A stretch of DNA of 58,783 nt, taken from assembly GCF_001435815.1 (NCBI RefSeq), contig NZ_AZFV01000021.1, positions 1-58,783 of the forward strand, given 5' to 3'. The DNA comes from Companilactobacillus nantensis DSM 16982. GTDB lineage: Bacteria > Bacillota > Bacilli > Lactobacillales > Lactobacillaceae. The notes below the pieces were generated by a model that saw only the letters and a list, made by a program, of their open reading frames with translations, did not search any database and had not been told where the DNA came from. Shown piece by piece: positions 30,801-39,829 of this stretch (its first letter is position 1; the number at the start of each line of letters is the position of its first letter). The position numbers and the translations under genes are program-made.

Positions 30801-30834
30801 CATTCAAACCATTCGAACCATTCACCATTCAAAA
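30801..30834 (-). repeat. Tandem 7-9 bp repeats in the csp leader
   Basis: Plus strand CATTCAAAC, CATTCGAAC, CATTCAC and CATTCAAAA follow head to tail. On the csp mRNA strand they read as GAATG-containing units. They lie 83-116 bases upstream of the csp start codon. Confidence 0.7.
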
Positions 30835-30906
30835 ATACAACTATTATATTAACATGTTTGACCAATAATTTCAATCCACTTAGCGTAAAGTTTCTTTTAC
30901 AAATAC

Positions 30907-31815
30907 TTAAATTTCAACATCTCTAACATGAGGAATCGAATTCTGAGCACCTTGAGTTTGAACCGTAATTGACGATGCTTTACTAGCAAATTTCATTGCT
31001 TCCTCGATATTACTTAAATCTGAATTTAGTTGTGAAGCTAAATAACCGATAAATGTATCACCAGCAGCAGTTGTATCAACTGTGTTAACTTTGTAGGCGT
31101 TAACAAAACCACTCTTTTCGTTCATTGAATAGAACGATCCATTAGCACCAACGGTTATTATAACATTCTTTACACCCATTGTATGCAATTTATCAGCGGC
31201 AGCAGCCATTGAAGGCTCATCTGTTACCTTGATTCCAGTAATTGCTTCGGCTTCAGTTTCATTAGGAACAATAATATCGGTAAGTTTCAACAACTCATCT
31301 GGAATATTAGTTTTAGCTGGAGCTGGGTTCAAAATTGTTAAAACATTATTCTCTTTAGCAATTTTAAAAGCCTCAATTGAAGCTTCTAGTGGTGTTTCAA
31401 ATTCGGTAATCAAGCAATCGGCATCGGCAATCGCAGCAGAAGCGTTTTGAATGTCCTCAGCTGTAATCGTCTGGTTAGCTCCACCATAAATCAAAATACT
31501 GTTTTGACCATTGTCATCTAATAGAATATAGGCTTGACCAGTACCAGCCTTTTCATCCTTAGTGACATGATCAATATTTAAGCCATCATATTTAAATGTG
31601 TCTAACATAAAGTCAGCTGAACGATCTTGACCAATTTTGGCAATAAACGAAGTCTCAGCACCAGCACGAACAGCAGCAATAGCTTGATTAGCACCCTTAC
31701 CACCACCAGCGGTAGAACGGTTACTCATTGCCATTGTTTCACCAGGTAAAGGCAAACGAGCAATATTTAAAATAATATCAACATTGATTGAACCTAGTAC
31801 AACAATTTTTTTCAT
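30907..31815 (-). CDS. rbsK: Ribokinase
   Basis: This 302-residue PfkB-family kinase phosphorylates ribose to ribose 5-phosphate. It has the N-terminal substrate motif GSINVDIILNI and GGKGANQAIA, and the C-terminal motif DTTAAGDTFIG with the catalytic Asp in AAGD. GAGGATC precedes the ATG. It is 12 bases downstream of rbsD. Confidence 0.95.
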   Translation of the reverse strand: MKKIVVLGSINVDIILNIARLPLPGETMAMSNRSTAGGGKGANQAIAAVRAGAETSFIAKIGQDRSADFMLDTFKYDGLNIDHVTKDEKAGTGQAYILLDDNGQNSILIYGGANQTITAEDIQNASAAIADADCLITEFETPLEASIEAFKIAKENNVLTILNPAPAKTNIPDELLKLTDIIVPNETEAEAITGIKVTDEPSMAAAADKLHTMGVKNVIITVGANGSFYSMNEKSGFVNAYKVNTVDTTAAGDTFIGYLASQLNSDLSNIEEAMKFASKASSITVQTQGAQNSIPHVRDVEI

Positions 31816-31827
31816 ATTAAAGATCCT

Positions 31828-32223
31828 CTAAAAGACAACTCCACTTTCAAGTAAAATATTTGAATATGGTGTTTCCTCACCTGTACGAATAAATGCCTTC
31901 GTATCACTCAAATCTTTCTTCATTTCTTCATGCGGAATGAATTCGATTGGCGTATCGCCAACAGCTTTTTTTACAGCAGCTAATTGTGCTGGGTTTTGAA
32001 TTTTGATTTCTTCAGCTAAGTAAACTTTTTGAACTTCTAGTTCGCTCAAAACATTTTCCAAGACTTGGATAAAGTTTGGTAAACCGGCCTCAACAGCCAA
32101 ATCAATCTTTTCTGTATCAGCAGGAACTGGCATCCCAGCATCGCCAATTCCAATTGTATCGAAGTGTCCCATTTGGGCAATCACGCGTGATATATTTGAG
32201 TTAATAACTCTCGTTTTTTTCAT
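31828..32223 (-). CDS. rbsD: D-ribose pyranase
   Basis: This 131-residue enzyme interconverts ribopyranose and ribofuranose forms before phosphorylation. The ATG at 32223, behind AGGTGAG, gives the normal RbsD start [12 protein letters not shown]. Key residues are in [16 protein letters not shown], with the His and Asp of the active site. A cre-like site and a promoter lie upstream. No ribose transporter or rbsR is in the window. Confidence 0.95.
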   Translation of the reverse strand: MKKTRVINSNISRVIAQMGHFDTIGIGDAGMPVPADTEKIDLAVEAGLPNFIQVLENVLSELEVQKVYLAEEIKIQNPAQLAAVKKAVGDTPIEFIPHEEMKKDLSDTKAFIRTGEETPYSNILLESGVVF

Positions 32224-32241
32224 GAAATTCTCACCTTTTTC

Positions 32242-32255
32242 TGTAATCGTTTGCA
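32242..32255 (-). promoter_or_regulatory. cre-like CcpA site upstream of rbsD
   Basis: TGTAATCGTTTGCA fits the CcpA consensus TGNAANCGNWWNCA at every defined position. It is 19-32 bases before the rbsD start, downstream of the probable promoter, a typical position for repression by roadblock. Confidence 0.7.
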
Positions 32256-32291
32256 AAATTAATACTAACATGCACCATTATCTAAGTAAAT

Positions 32292-32321
32292 ATTTTATCA
32301 ATTTGGTTATAGAAGTAGCAA
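32292..32321 (-). promoter_or_regulatory. Probable rbsDK promoter
   Basis: On the minus strand TTGCTA and TAAAAT are 18 bases apart, with a start point expected near 32285, just upstream of the cre-like site. Confidence 0.4.
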
Positions 32322-32405
32322 GTACATATTTTTATTGATTACCAATCTGGTTCATTATATCCTTATATGAGATGTGCTTGCGGCAGTCTGCAAGGATTAT
32401 AATAT

Positions 32406-32588
32406 GCCGCCTCCAGGAGCAAGAAATTTAGGTCGCTATGGGGACCGGTTCGAGCCAAAGTACGGTCTCGAGCCTCGATTTTGAACTTCGCAAAGGACGC
32501 AAATTTCAAAACTCGTCCCGTGGTGTAATAGTAAAGTCCTAACGCCACCTTCACAGCGACCTAAATTCTTGCTCCTTCCGGCTAGTTT
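32406..32588 (+). repeat. Palindromic intergenic element E4 (single copy)
   Basis: The 32272-32733 gap has no gene. The element has outer arms GGAGCAAGAAATTTAGGTCG and CGACCTAAATTCTTGCTCC, ends GCCGCCTCCAG and CCTTCCGGCTAGTTT, the hairpin GGTTCGAG...CTCGAGCC with an enlarged loop, and the second hairpin with TTTTGAA/TTTCAAAA. The fourth stem (TAGTAAAGTCCT) is damaged. It lies between the divergent rbsD and DUF6056-like genes, upstream of both. Confidence 0.85.
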
Positions 32589-32733
32589 GTTTTTGACAGA
32601 TAGTCAGATGGTTTTAAGTATAATTAACAATCAAATGTATTTTCAAATAACGCTATTTTTAAACATGAAATTATATTGATTCATATATAATGACTTTATT
32701 GAATAATGTTCATTAAAAATTAGAGGACAAAAA

Positions 32734-34137
32734 ATGACACGAACAGCTAAACTTAGTTTTTATTTCATTATCTTTATAATCTTCGGTCTCGTCGGTATGT
32801 GGATGCCACTATTGGGCGATGACTTGCACTGGGGAACTTACTTTGGTAGTAATTATTTCCCACAGGGTATTTTCTTAAAATATGACGGTCGCTACTTGGG
32901 TGATTTGCTAGTCATTACTATGACGAAGTTCAAACCAATTGCTTTTCTTGGTTACGGAACTTTCATGACGGCAATTGTTTACTTGATTCAACTTATCAGG
33001 GAACAAATCAAAGCACCTAAATCAATCGGTTTAGTATCAGCTTCCTTGGCAACTATTTTTATTTTTCTAACTCCTAATGCAATTTTTAAACAAATTCTTG
33101 GTTGGCATGCTGGTTTTGCTAATTATGTTCCATCATTAGTATTTCCATTATTCATGCTCTACTTAGTTTTAAAAAATTATGATAATAAAAATGTTCATTA
33201 TTATCGGACTAGTACTTACTTAATTTTCTTTGCTGCTATCTTTGCCCAGTTCTTTGCTGAACACGTGACCATCTTAAATGTTTTCAACGTCGTTCTTGTT
33301 TGGTTATTCTTCAGAAAACACTTTGGGGATGAATTTAAGAAAGTATTGAATTTCATCGTAGCGGGTAACTTTATTGGTGCCTTTCTAATGTTTATCAATG
33401 GTGCCTATATCAAGATTCTTTTCGGAACCGATTCTTATCGTTCACTTAAAGGATCAAGCAATTCAGACACGATGTTTAACTACATGCGCATTCAATTCAC
33501 ACCTAAACATTTAATTTTACTAGCTGTAGCAATCCTAATTTTCACGGCAGTTGTTATTATTTACTCTCTCAAGGTTAGAAACACTAAGCAAAAGATTGCC
33601 AACTTCGCCCTTTTATTATCAGGATTTGTCGTTGTTGCTCCATTCTTAGTCGTTTCACCTTTTGGTTCCAGATGTATGTTTGCAACTTACATGTTCTTCG
33701 TAACCATTTTCGTCATCAACTTTGATATCTTAATTGAAGCGTATGAAAAATACCTTCTCCCACTCTTCCTCTTGGCTGCTGTTGGATTAGGTGTTAAGAC
33801 CGATGCAATGGCTCACAATTATGGAAAAACATTCAATATGCAAGTTGAATATTCAACTTACCAAAACAATGTTCAACGTAATACTCAATATTTCTTACAA
33901 TATAAAGATACAAAACACATTTGGTTAACTGCTCCAATTGAAAGCGACGCTAACTTTGCGGAGTTATATGTCAAAAACAAAGATCGGAATATGGTTCCAA
34001 TCAACTATTATGACTGGACCGATGCCTTGAGAAAGATTAAAGGTAAGAAATTTAATTCACACGATGCTTATATGAAAGCTTTTGATCAACAAATCTTGAA
34101 AAAAGTTAAATTGATTCAAGCAAAAGAAAGTAAATAA
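32734..34137 (+). CDS. DUF6056-like polytopic membrane protein (GT-C-like)
   Basis: This 467-residue protein has about 10-11 TM helices and a C-terminal extracellular domain (about 365-467). After the first TM, a loop with GDDLHW places two acidic residues where GT-C glycosyltransferases keep their catalytic acids. A W-H-A-G-F-A-N-Y-V-P segment follows helix 3. This resembles the DUF6056 family of lactobacilli, probably an envelope glycosyltransferase that uses a lipid-linked sugar. The donor is unknown. GAGGAC precedes the ATG. Confidence 0.7.
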   Translation: MTRTAKLSFYFIIFIIFGLVGMWMPLLGDDLHWGTYFGSNYFPQGIFLKYDGRYLGDLLVITMTKFKPIAFLGYGTFMTAIVYLIQLIREQIKAPKSIGLVSASLATIFIFLTPNAIFKQILGWHAGFANYVPSLVFPLFMLYLVLKNYDNKNVHYYRTSTYLIFFAAIFAQFFAEHVTILNVFNVVLVWLFFRKHFGDEFKKVLNFIVAGNFIGAFLMFINGAYIKILFGTDSYRSLKGSSNSDTMFNYMRIQFTPKHLILLAVAILIFTAVVIIYSLKVRNTKQKIANFALLLSGFVVVAPFLVVSPFGSRCMFATYMFFVTIFVINFDILIEAYEKYLLPLFLLAAVGLGVKTDAMAHNYGKTFNMQVEYSTYQNNVQRNTQYFLQYKDTKHIWLTAPIESDANFAELYVKNKDRNMVPINYYDWTDALRKIKGKKFNSHDAYMKAFDQQILKKVKLIQAKESK

Positions 34138-34173
34138 AAAAGTTCTGGGTAGCAACTACTCAGAACTTTTTTT
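34136..34173 (+). terminator. Bidirectional terminator between convergent genes
   Basis: AAAAAGTTCTGGGTAG pairs with CTACTCAGAACTTTTT around CAA. The right arm lies inside the 3' end of the converging PH-domain gene, so one hairpin serves both. Confidence 0.9.
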
Positions 34174-35607
34174 GTACCATGAAACCACGTTATCAACTCG
34201 AGACTGTGGTAAATATTTAACTTGCAAAATTCTCTCTTCAATTCCAGAACGACAACTTAGACGTAAGTGAGCAAAACCTTTCTTACCTAGCCAGATACTC
34301 TGGCGTCGATCCAACAATTGAATACTGCTTTTGGGAACAAAGTAAGTGTTCTTAGAAGTAATTTGATTGTTTTGCAGGCAAACATATTTATCGCTAATAG
34401 CCGCTAAATCAGCTCGTCTAGCATTCAAATAGGCCGGTATTAACCAAATAGCCGCTGATAAAATCACTACTATTGTTAACCATAATAACGAAATTTTTAA
34501 TAGAAACAAACCAGCTAATACATCTGTAATCAAGCTAAAAATCAACGCATTGCGTAAGTCATAATAATACGTTCTAGCATTGGTAGCAGTTGATTGCCAC
34601 GACTGCATAGGAATATCTGGGAAAAACTCGTGGAAGAAAGCTTCCAGTTTATTTGTCGCAATCACAGGCATTACGATAATATCTTTTTCCGTTTCTTCTT
34701 TTTTAGAATTTGAAATAATCACTAATTTAACCGTCGCAATATGCAACATTCGCCTTAGTAGTGTTTGCTTAACAACCACAGCTTGAATCCGACTTTGAGA
34801 GATACTTGTTTTCTTCGTCTTAAAAAAGCCATACTGCATTTCAAACTGCTTGTTTTCGAATGTTAAATGGAAATGATAATATTTCGCAATCAAAACAAAA
34901 ACAGACACAATGTAGAAAACTAAAACTATTAGCAACATCCCAACTGCAACGATTATCCACCCTAAGTGAACAAACTCCTGGGCAGCCAAATCGTACATTT
35001 GCTGACTAATTGAATGTTGAACTTTACCATAAATAGCCAAGATGACTAATAATCCCGACAAAAAAGCTGGTGACGTCAGTGAGAATCTAACCAATTCCCG
35101 CCACGTTATGGAATACGATTTGATATTACTTTTGCTATCTTTAACATCGCTTGCCGGTGCCTCTTGGTGTTGAACTTTTTGACGATATTGATTCAATTCA
35201 TTTTTAAAGTCCACCGAAACAGCTACTAAACTGACTTCTGGGCCTTCAGAATGACCCGCCGTTTCAATTTCTAACTCTTCTAGCTTGAATGGCTTTAGGA
35301 AAAACCACTGATTAGCTGTCACGTTTTGAATACGGTCATAAGGAATATGATTAACCTTTTTAACAAACAAACCTTTTTTAACGACTATTTCATTATCAAA
35401 TAATTGATAACTAAACATGAAATAAGCTATGACATCCCCGGTGATAACCAAAACCAGCAATGCAATCAAGCCGATAATCGTCCAAAACTTAGCATGCTGA
35501 AACACAGCAAGGGCAAAAATAGCTACCGGAATGAACAAATCCTTAATATCTTTATAGAAGAAAAATAAAATAGCGGCTGGGCTTAATTTTCTCGGCTTAG
35601 ATATCAT
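34156..35607 (-). CDS. YdbT-like membrane protein with repeated bacterial PH (bPH2) domains
   Basis: This 483-residue protein has TM helix pairs followed by bPH2 domains. The first domain has IPYDRIQNVTANQWFF (about residue 85); equivalent motifs recur as SQSRIQAVVVKQTLL (about 265) and VPKSSIQLLDRRQSIW (about 435). The repeat of helix-pair plus bPH2 fits the B. subtilis YdbT type. Its start overlaps the end of the YdbS-like gene by 11 bases. The molecular role is unclear; the B. subtilis pair helps resist some bacteriocins. Confidence 0.85.
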   Translation of the reverse strand: MISKPRKLSPAAILFFFYKDIKDLFIPVAIFALAVFQHAKFWTIIGLIALLVLVITGDVIAYFMFSYQLFDNEIVVKKGLFVKKVNHIPYDRIQNVTANQWFFLKPFKLEELEIETAGHSEGPEVSLVAVSVDFKNELNQYRQKVQHQEAPASDVKDSKSNIKSYSITWRELVRFSLTSPAFLSGLLVILAIYGKVQHSISQQMYDLAAQEFVHLGWIIVAVGMLLIVLVFYIVSVFVLIAKYYHFHLTFENKQFEMQYGFFKTKKTSISQSRIQAVVVKQTLLRRMLHIATVKLVIISNSKKEETEKDIIVMPVIATNKLEAFFHEFFPDIPMQSWQSTATNARTYYYDLRNALIFSLITDVLAGLFLLKISLLWLTIVVILSAAIWLIPAYLNARRADLAAISDKYVCLQNNQITSKNTYFVPKSSIQLLDRRQSIWLGKKGFAHLRLSCRSGIEERILQVKYLPQSRVDNVVSWYKKSSE

Positions 35608-36082
35608 TCTTAGCCTCCTGTGCCAGCTTCATAATTGTTTCTTTCAACTGATCAGCTTGTTCTGATTTGATGCCATCAATTTCACTCTTACCCGATGCAG
35701 TCACAATGACCACCTTTTGCAAATCTTTCCAGCGTAAGATGGGTCCTTGTTTTAAAGTAACATTTTGCACTCGGGCAATCGGAATAATAACTTGTTTACG
35801 GAAGAAATAACCACTGTGTAACTGGACTTGTCGTTCATCAATATAATATGTCCAAAATTTCCATAAATAATTGACGAGGAAAAAACTCCCTATCAAAATT
35901 ACCACACCGATTCCACTAATGATTCCCCAAATAATATTAAAGTAATTTTGTGCACCCGTTGGTAAAACTAGTTTTAATAAACCGACCCCCAACATAATTA
36001 TCAGAAAAATTCCAAATTCGATCAGAGCATGCACACGCCAAATCGTTTTAATACTTTTGGGTAACTGTTCAACTTTCTCCAT
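35597..36082 (-). CDS. YdbS-like bacterial PH domain membrane protein
   Basis: This 161-residue protein has two TM helices (about 18-40 and 50-70) and one bPH2 domain with IPIARVQNVTLKQGPILR. It is the upstream, smaller partner of the YdbT-like gene. GGGGAGA precedes the ATG. Confidence 0.87.
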   Translation of the reverse strand: MEKVEQLPKSIKTIWRVHALIEFGIFLIIMLGVGLLKLVLPTGAQNYFNIIWGIISGIGVVILIGSFFLVNYLWKFWTYYIDERQVQLHSGYFFRKQVIIPIARVQNVTLKQGPILRWKDLQKVVIVTASGKSEIDGIKSEQADQLKETIMKLAQEAKNDI

Positions 36083-36171
36083 ATAATTCTCCCCTTAGAT
36101 ATTTTCTTGAGTATATCAAAGAAAAATTCTCCTTCCAATGTGAAAAAGGTCATGAATTGGTCATTGAATCT

Positions 36172-36226
36172 AAAAAGATGCCTGTGAAAAACTACGTATT
36201 TTGAAGTTTCTCACAGACATCCTTTT
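36172..36226 (-). terminator. Terminator after the Thr-rich surface protein
   Basis: GGATGTCTGTGAGAAACT pairs with AGTTTTTCACAGGCATC on the minus strand, then T5. Confidence 0.85.
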
Positions 36227-36283
36227 AAATTCTAATCGGTTATTATGACATTTCTACATATTATTATAGAAGAATTGAATTCT

Positions 36284-37864
36284 TTAATACGTATCGACTG
36301 CTTGAGCGCTGACCCAACCATCGGTTGATACACGATACATTTTAACTCCATCAATAAATGCACAACCATCGGTACGCCATGCACTACCTTTTGGCAAGAT
36401 TCTTTCGGTACTCTTACCAAGAGAATCATACAGAGTAGCTTTCTTAGTAATCTTTACAGCTGTTGGTTTAGTTGTCGGTGTAAATGCTAACGCATCATCA
36501 AGCGGTACAAATTCATCTTCCGCTACTTGATAATAACTAGCACCATCAATTTTGACAGTACGGCTATACTTCCAAGCAGTATTTGGTGATAAAGCTTTAC
36601 CCAAAGGTTGACCGAATGCATCAGCAGGCTGAATAGCTGAGCTGAAAGTTCTTAGGATACCTGATTTTGCCGATTCAACAAAATGGTAATCACTTGCTTC
36701 AATAAATTCACCGTCACCAATCAAATAAAATTTCTTACCATTGATTGTAGTTGTGGCTTTGACACCCATACTTGCTAATTTAGCATCCGGACCAGCTGAA
36801 CTAGCCGATAGATAATGTAAGGAAACTTGTTCACGCGCGATTGGTTTAGCTTTCAAAGTTGGCTTTGCAGCTGGCTTAAGTGCTTTTTTACCAGAATCCG
36901 AAGTTGACATTGATCTCTTTGGACGTGCCTTTGAAGTTGCCTTAGGCTTCTTTGTTCCAGATTTTGCTCCCGGTTTCTTAGCAGATGTTCCTGTGCCAGG
37001 CTTTGCTTTAGGCTTAGTTCCTGCTGGTGTTTTAGTTCCAGCGGGTTTCTTTCCTGCCGGCTTTGTTCCTGCAGTTGTTTTAGTTCCTGCTGGTTTTGTT
37101 CCTGCGGTTGTTTTAGTTCCTGCTGGTTTTGTTCCTGTAGTTGTTTTAGTTCCGGTTGTAGATGTAGTACTTGGCTTTGGTGTTCCACTCGTAGAAGTTG
37201 AACTAGTTGACGAAGTACTTGGTGTTGTGGCTGGAGTCGTAGTTGCTGTTGTTGTACCAGTTGGTTTGCTTGTCGTTGCAGCACCTGATGTACTTGCTGG
37301 GGTCGTAGTTGCTGTTGTACTTGGTGTACTTGCTGGAGTTGTAGCTGTTGTTGTACTTGGTGTACTTGCTGGAGTCGTAGCCGTTGTTGTACTTGGTGTA
37401 CTTGGTGTACTTGCTGGTGCTGTAGTTGTCGTTTCAGTGGATGTAGTTGAGGTTTCTGGCTTACCTGTTGGTGTTGATGCAGCAGGTGTAGTACTTGATG
37501 TACTTGTTGGAGCTGGTGCTGATGTAGTACTTGTCGTTGTTGTGCTTGTTGTCGCTGGTGCGTCAGTTGCGGTGCTTGTTGTCATTGTACTTGGGGCACT
37601 TGTTGATCCAGCGGCCGCTCCTTTACTAGGTTCACTTGAAGCTGTTGTACTTGTTGTTGCACTAGTGGATGTAGCACCTGTTGTAGTTGTTGTTGGTAGA
37701 GTAGTTGTACTTAATGGTGCTGAACTTGCTGGTGCAGTTGTCGAAGTAGCTGATGTTGTATCAGCTGTCGTGGCCGCCTTAGCCGTTTGACTCGATAACG
37801 TCGTTAATAACATCGTTGAAAATAGTGTTGCGCCTAAATAAATAAATTTTTTGTTGGATTGCAT
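36284..37864 (-). CDS. Secreted Thr/Ser/Pro/Ala-rich surface protein with SLAP-like C-terminus
   Basis: This protein is about 526 residues from the ATG at 37864 (AGAAGGAT upstream). A signal peptide (about 1-30, ending in TAKA-A) is followed by about 300 residues of low complexity: first TTS/TTA/ASTPSTT-type repeats, then KPAGTKTTAGT units of 11 residues (33 bp tandem repeats at about 37046-37160), then a basic Lys/Arg/Pro-rich stretch. Residues about 360-526 hold SLAP-like repeats of the form W-x(n)-DG-x-x-YY-x-V-x(2)-D-x-FV. There is no LPXTG, so attachment is probably non-covalent. The Thr-rich part is a likely O-glycosylated or wall-spanning stalk. Confidence 0.82.
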   Translation of the reverse strand: MQSNKKFIYLGATLFSTMLLTTLSSQTAKAATTADTTSATSTTAPASSAPLSTTTLPTTTTTGATSTSATTSTTASSEPSKGAAAGSTSAPSTMTTSTATDAPATTSTTTTSTTSAPAPTSTSSTTPAASTPTGKPETSTTSTETTTTAPASTPSTPSTTTATTPASTPSTTTATTPASTPSTTATTTPASTSGAATTSKPTGTTTATTTPATTPSTSSTSSTSTSGTPKPSTTSTTGTKTTTGTKPAGTKTTAGTKPAGTKTTAGTKPAGKKPAGTKTPAGTKPKAKPGTGTSAKKPGAKSGTKKPKATSKARPKRSMSTSDSGKKALKPAAKPTLKAKPIAREQVSLHYLSASSAGPDAKLASMGVKATTTINGKKFYLIGDGEFIEASDYHFVESAKSGILRTFSSAIQPADAFGQPLGKALSPNTAWKYSRTVKIDGASYYQVAEDEFVPLDDALAFTPTTKPTAVKITKKATLYDSLGKSTERILPKGSAWRTDGCAFIDGVKMYRVSTDGWVSAQAVDTY

Positions 37865-38301
37865 ATCGCTTATCCTTCTTTCTAATTTTGACGCCATTCT
37901 AATTCAAAAATATTTGTATACCAACCAAATGATATTTATCTAAAAGTTTGCTTATATCGTTTTACTACTGCCACAAGGAGATTCCGAGTTTCAGGTATAC
38001 CGGTTGTAAAAAAACACCATCTTTTTTTATTCTAAAAAACAAAAAAATCTATGAGATTTTTACGTCCCACAGATTTTATTCCATTTTAGGAAAACGGTTC
38101 TTACAAAAACTGAATCAAAATGAACCCTAAATGATAGTAAACTACGAATTGTATTAAGGAATGACCTCTATATATATTAAATAATCTTTAAGTACATTTG
38201 GCAGTGTACATAAAAATTGAGATATACAAAAAAAGATATCAACGGTCGGCATACCGAAGATATCTAAAGTAATAATTCACACACACATAGAAATAAATAA
38301 A
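37865..38301. other. 437-bp gap with a duplicated gene leader but no gene
   Basis: Between 38160 and 38240 this gap carries a diverged copy of the leader found upstream of the SLAP-like gene at 38302-38829, including ATGACCTC-TA-repeat, a GTAC...TTTGGCAG...GTGTACA hairpin and ATTGAG...ATACAAAAAAA. No start codon follows the copied ribosome site. The rest, 37865-38150, is AT-rich with no reliable frame. Confidence 0.6.
38227..38265 (-). terminator. Terminator after the SLAP-like gene at 38302
   Basis: AGATATC and GATATCT arms with an inner GGT/ACC pair, followed by T7 on the minus strand. Confidence 0.75.
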
Positions 38302-38829
38302 TTAAATAGTAGCGCTAAATGATTGTTCCACTACATCGTACATGGCAACGTACTCATCTGGAGCAACACGCAAAAAAGGAACACCGTTCGAATAATTGAT
38401 TTCAGTATCAGTAGCCCATTTACTATTTGGGGCAAGTTGAACATCATTTCTTTGAACTAAATTATGATCATAAACATTTACATTTTTATCTGCACCGTCG
38501 AGTGATTGAACTTTGATAATCATTCGGCGGTTTTTGTATGTAAAGCTATCTTTGGCACTAAGATAACCATTACTTGAAACTTGATAGTAATCTGATCCAT
38601 TGATACTTTGTGTTTTGGCAACTTGCCAAGTACTATCTTTGTCTAAGGCAACATTAGTCTTGTCACCATTTTGATCGTAGAGTTGAGCTGCGTCGCTACT
38701 TACTTGAGCATAATTTCCCTTTTGAGTAACTGTTTGAGCATTAACATCAGTTACAGAACTAGCTGCAGTGGCAACTGCACTACCAGTTCCTAATAGCGCA
38801 CAGGCTAATAGTAAAATAGTTTTTTTCAT
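38302..38829 (-). CDS. Secreted SLAP-like domain protein
   Basis: 175 residues from the ATG at 38829 (AGAGGTC upstream). A signal peptide (KKTILLLACALLGTGSAVATAAS) is followed by two SLAP-like repeats: one with STWQVAKTQSINGSDYYQVS and one with KWATDTEINYSNGVPFLRVA...YVAMYDV. The second repeat of the paralogue at 39197 is very similar (WYSDRVITTPDGMPFVRVA). This type of domain binds the cell wall in lactobacillar S-layer-associated proteins. There is no catalytic domain. Confidence 0.82.
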   Translation of the reverse strand: MKKTILLLACALLGTGSAVATAASSVTDVNAQTVTQKGNYAQVSSDAAQLYDQNGDKTNVALDKDSTWQVAKTQSINGSDYYQVSSNGYLSAKDSFTYKNRRMIIKVQSLDGADKNVNVYDHNLVQRNDVQLAPNSKWATDTEINYSNGVPFLRVAPDEYVAMYDVVEQSFSATI

Positions 38830-39196
38830 AATAAAAATGACCTCTATATATATTATTTTAATCTTAATCCCCTGTACGCCATTTTTTGGCAGAAAAATAG
38901 TGTACAAAAAAATTGAGTTTGTTATACAAAAAAATTAATTCTTTTAATAATTCACACATTTGCTTATACAGATTTGGCATAATCCTAAGCAACTTTATAG
39001 TACAAGGTATTGACCAATATTTCAACATAATTTTGTGAATAATGTCATTTATTTCTATAAAATTATTTATATATTGATTATTCCAATAATATTGAAACAG
39101 ATATAACCCTTGCGCCATCTACTTTCGTAGACTGTTGATTTTTGAAACTAAAAAAAGAGCATTCAAAAAATTTTTTTTCGAATTCCCTTTTAAAAA
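38830..39196. other. 367-bp promoter/leader gap
   Basis: It holds the leader of the gene at 38829: TA-rich run, a hairpin GTAC...TTTTTGGCAGAAAAA...GTAC at about 38873-38905, and an AT-rich stretch. At its right edge is an imperfect terminator-like hairpin (about 39152-39190) for the next gene. No coding frame is convincing. Confidence 0.5.
39152..39190 (-). terminator. Imperfect terminator after the SLAP-like gene at 39197
   Basis: GAATTCGAAAAAA and TTTTTTGAATGC arms on the minus strand, then T7. Confidence 0.5.
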
Positions 39197-39700
39197 CTAG
39201 TATTTTTCTGTGAATGATTGTTGGATCACGTTCCACATACCCACATATTCATCGGTCGCAACTCGAACAAATGGCATTCCATCTGGAGTCGTAATAACAC
39301 GGTCAGAATACCAGTAAGTACCTGGAGCCAAAGCAACACTTGAGCTCTCAACGAAGTCGTGGTTATAGACGGGAACGTCTTCGTCGGTCTCTACTCTAAT
39401 AACTTCTGGTCTATCACGATACATATAACTATCACTAGAACTTAAATATTGATCCGTCCCAATTTGATAATAATCTTTACCATCGATGGTTGCCGTTCTC
39501 CCAAGAATCCAACAACTATTTTCCGGTTCAGATTTTCCTAATGCATCTCCTGAAGAATTGTATACTTCCGCAGAACGTGCACTCACATCAACAAAATATC
39601 CGCTAGTTACGGATTCAGCCTTGACACTTTGGATTGGTAAAAATGAAAGTCCCATGCTTAGTAGAATTACGAAAAACACTACTATAACCTTTCTTTTCAT
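39197..39700 (-). CDS. Secreted SLAP-like domain protein (paralogue)
   Basis: This 167-residue protein has a signal peptide ending SVKAES and two SLAP-like repeats (CWILGRTATIDGKDYYQIG and YWYSDRVITTPDGMPFVRVA, then YVGMWNVIQQSF). The C-terminal 60 residues closely match the protein at 38302, down to the Y-V-x-M-x-x-V-x-Q-S-F ending. AAGGAAG precedes the ATG. It is more acidic than its neighbour. Likely cell-wall associated. Confidence 0.82.
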   Translation of the reverse strand: MKRKVIVVFFVILLSMGLSFLPIQSVKAESVTSGYFVDVSARSAEVYNSSGDALGKSEPENSCWILGRTATIDGKDYYQIGTDQYLSSSDSYMYRDRPEVIRVETDEDVPVYNHDFVESSSVALAPGTYWYSDRVITTPDGMPFVRVATDEYVGMWNVIQQSFTEKY

Positions 39701-39788
39701 TTTGGTACTTCCTTAGTCTCCTTAGACTAATTAAATTATATTATGTTTAAACATATCCAACAATATTCTAGCTTATCTATATATTTAT

Positions 39789-39828
39789 AAAAAAAATCAC
39801 CAGTCATAATAGGCTGATGATTTTTTTT
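39789..39828 (-). terminator. Terminator after the Rgg-like regulator gene
   Basis: AAAAATCATCAGCC pairs with GACTGGTGATTTTT on the minus strand (one mismatch), followed by T-run. Confidence 0.85.
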
Positions 39829-39829
39829 A

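Noticed and set aside
36853-37284. 143-codon Gln/Leu-rich minus-strand frame
   Set aside because: Out-of-frame reading of the same repeat inside the surface-protein gene.
36993-37790. 265-codon plus-strand frame rich in Val/Ala/Gly
   Set aside because: It is the antisense shadow of the Thr/Pro-repeat region of the surface protein; no ribosome site and composition purely reflects the repeat.
38864-39118. 84-codon minus-strand frame between the SLAP-like genes
   Set aside because: AT-rich composition, no ribosome site, covers a leader hairpin.
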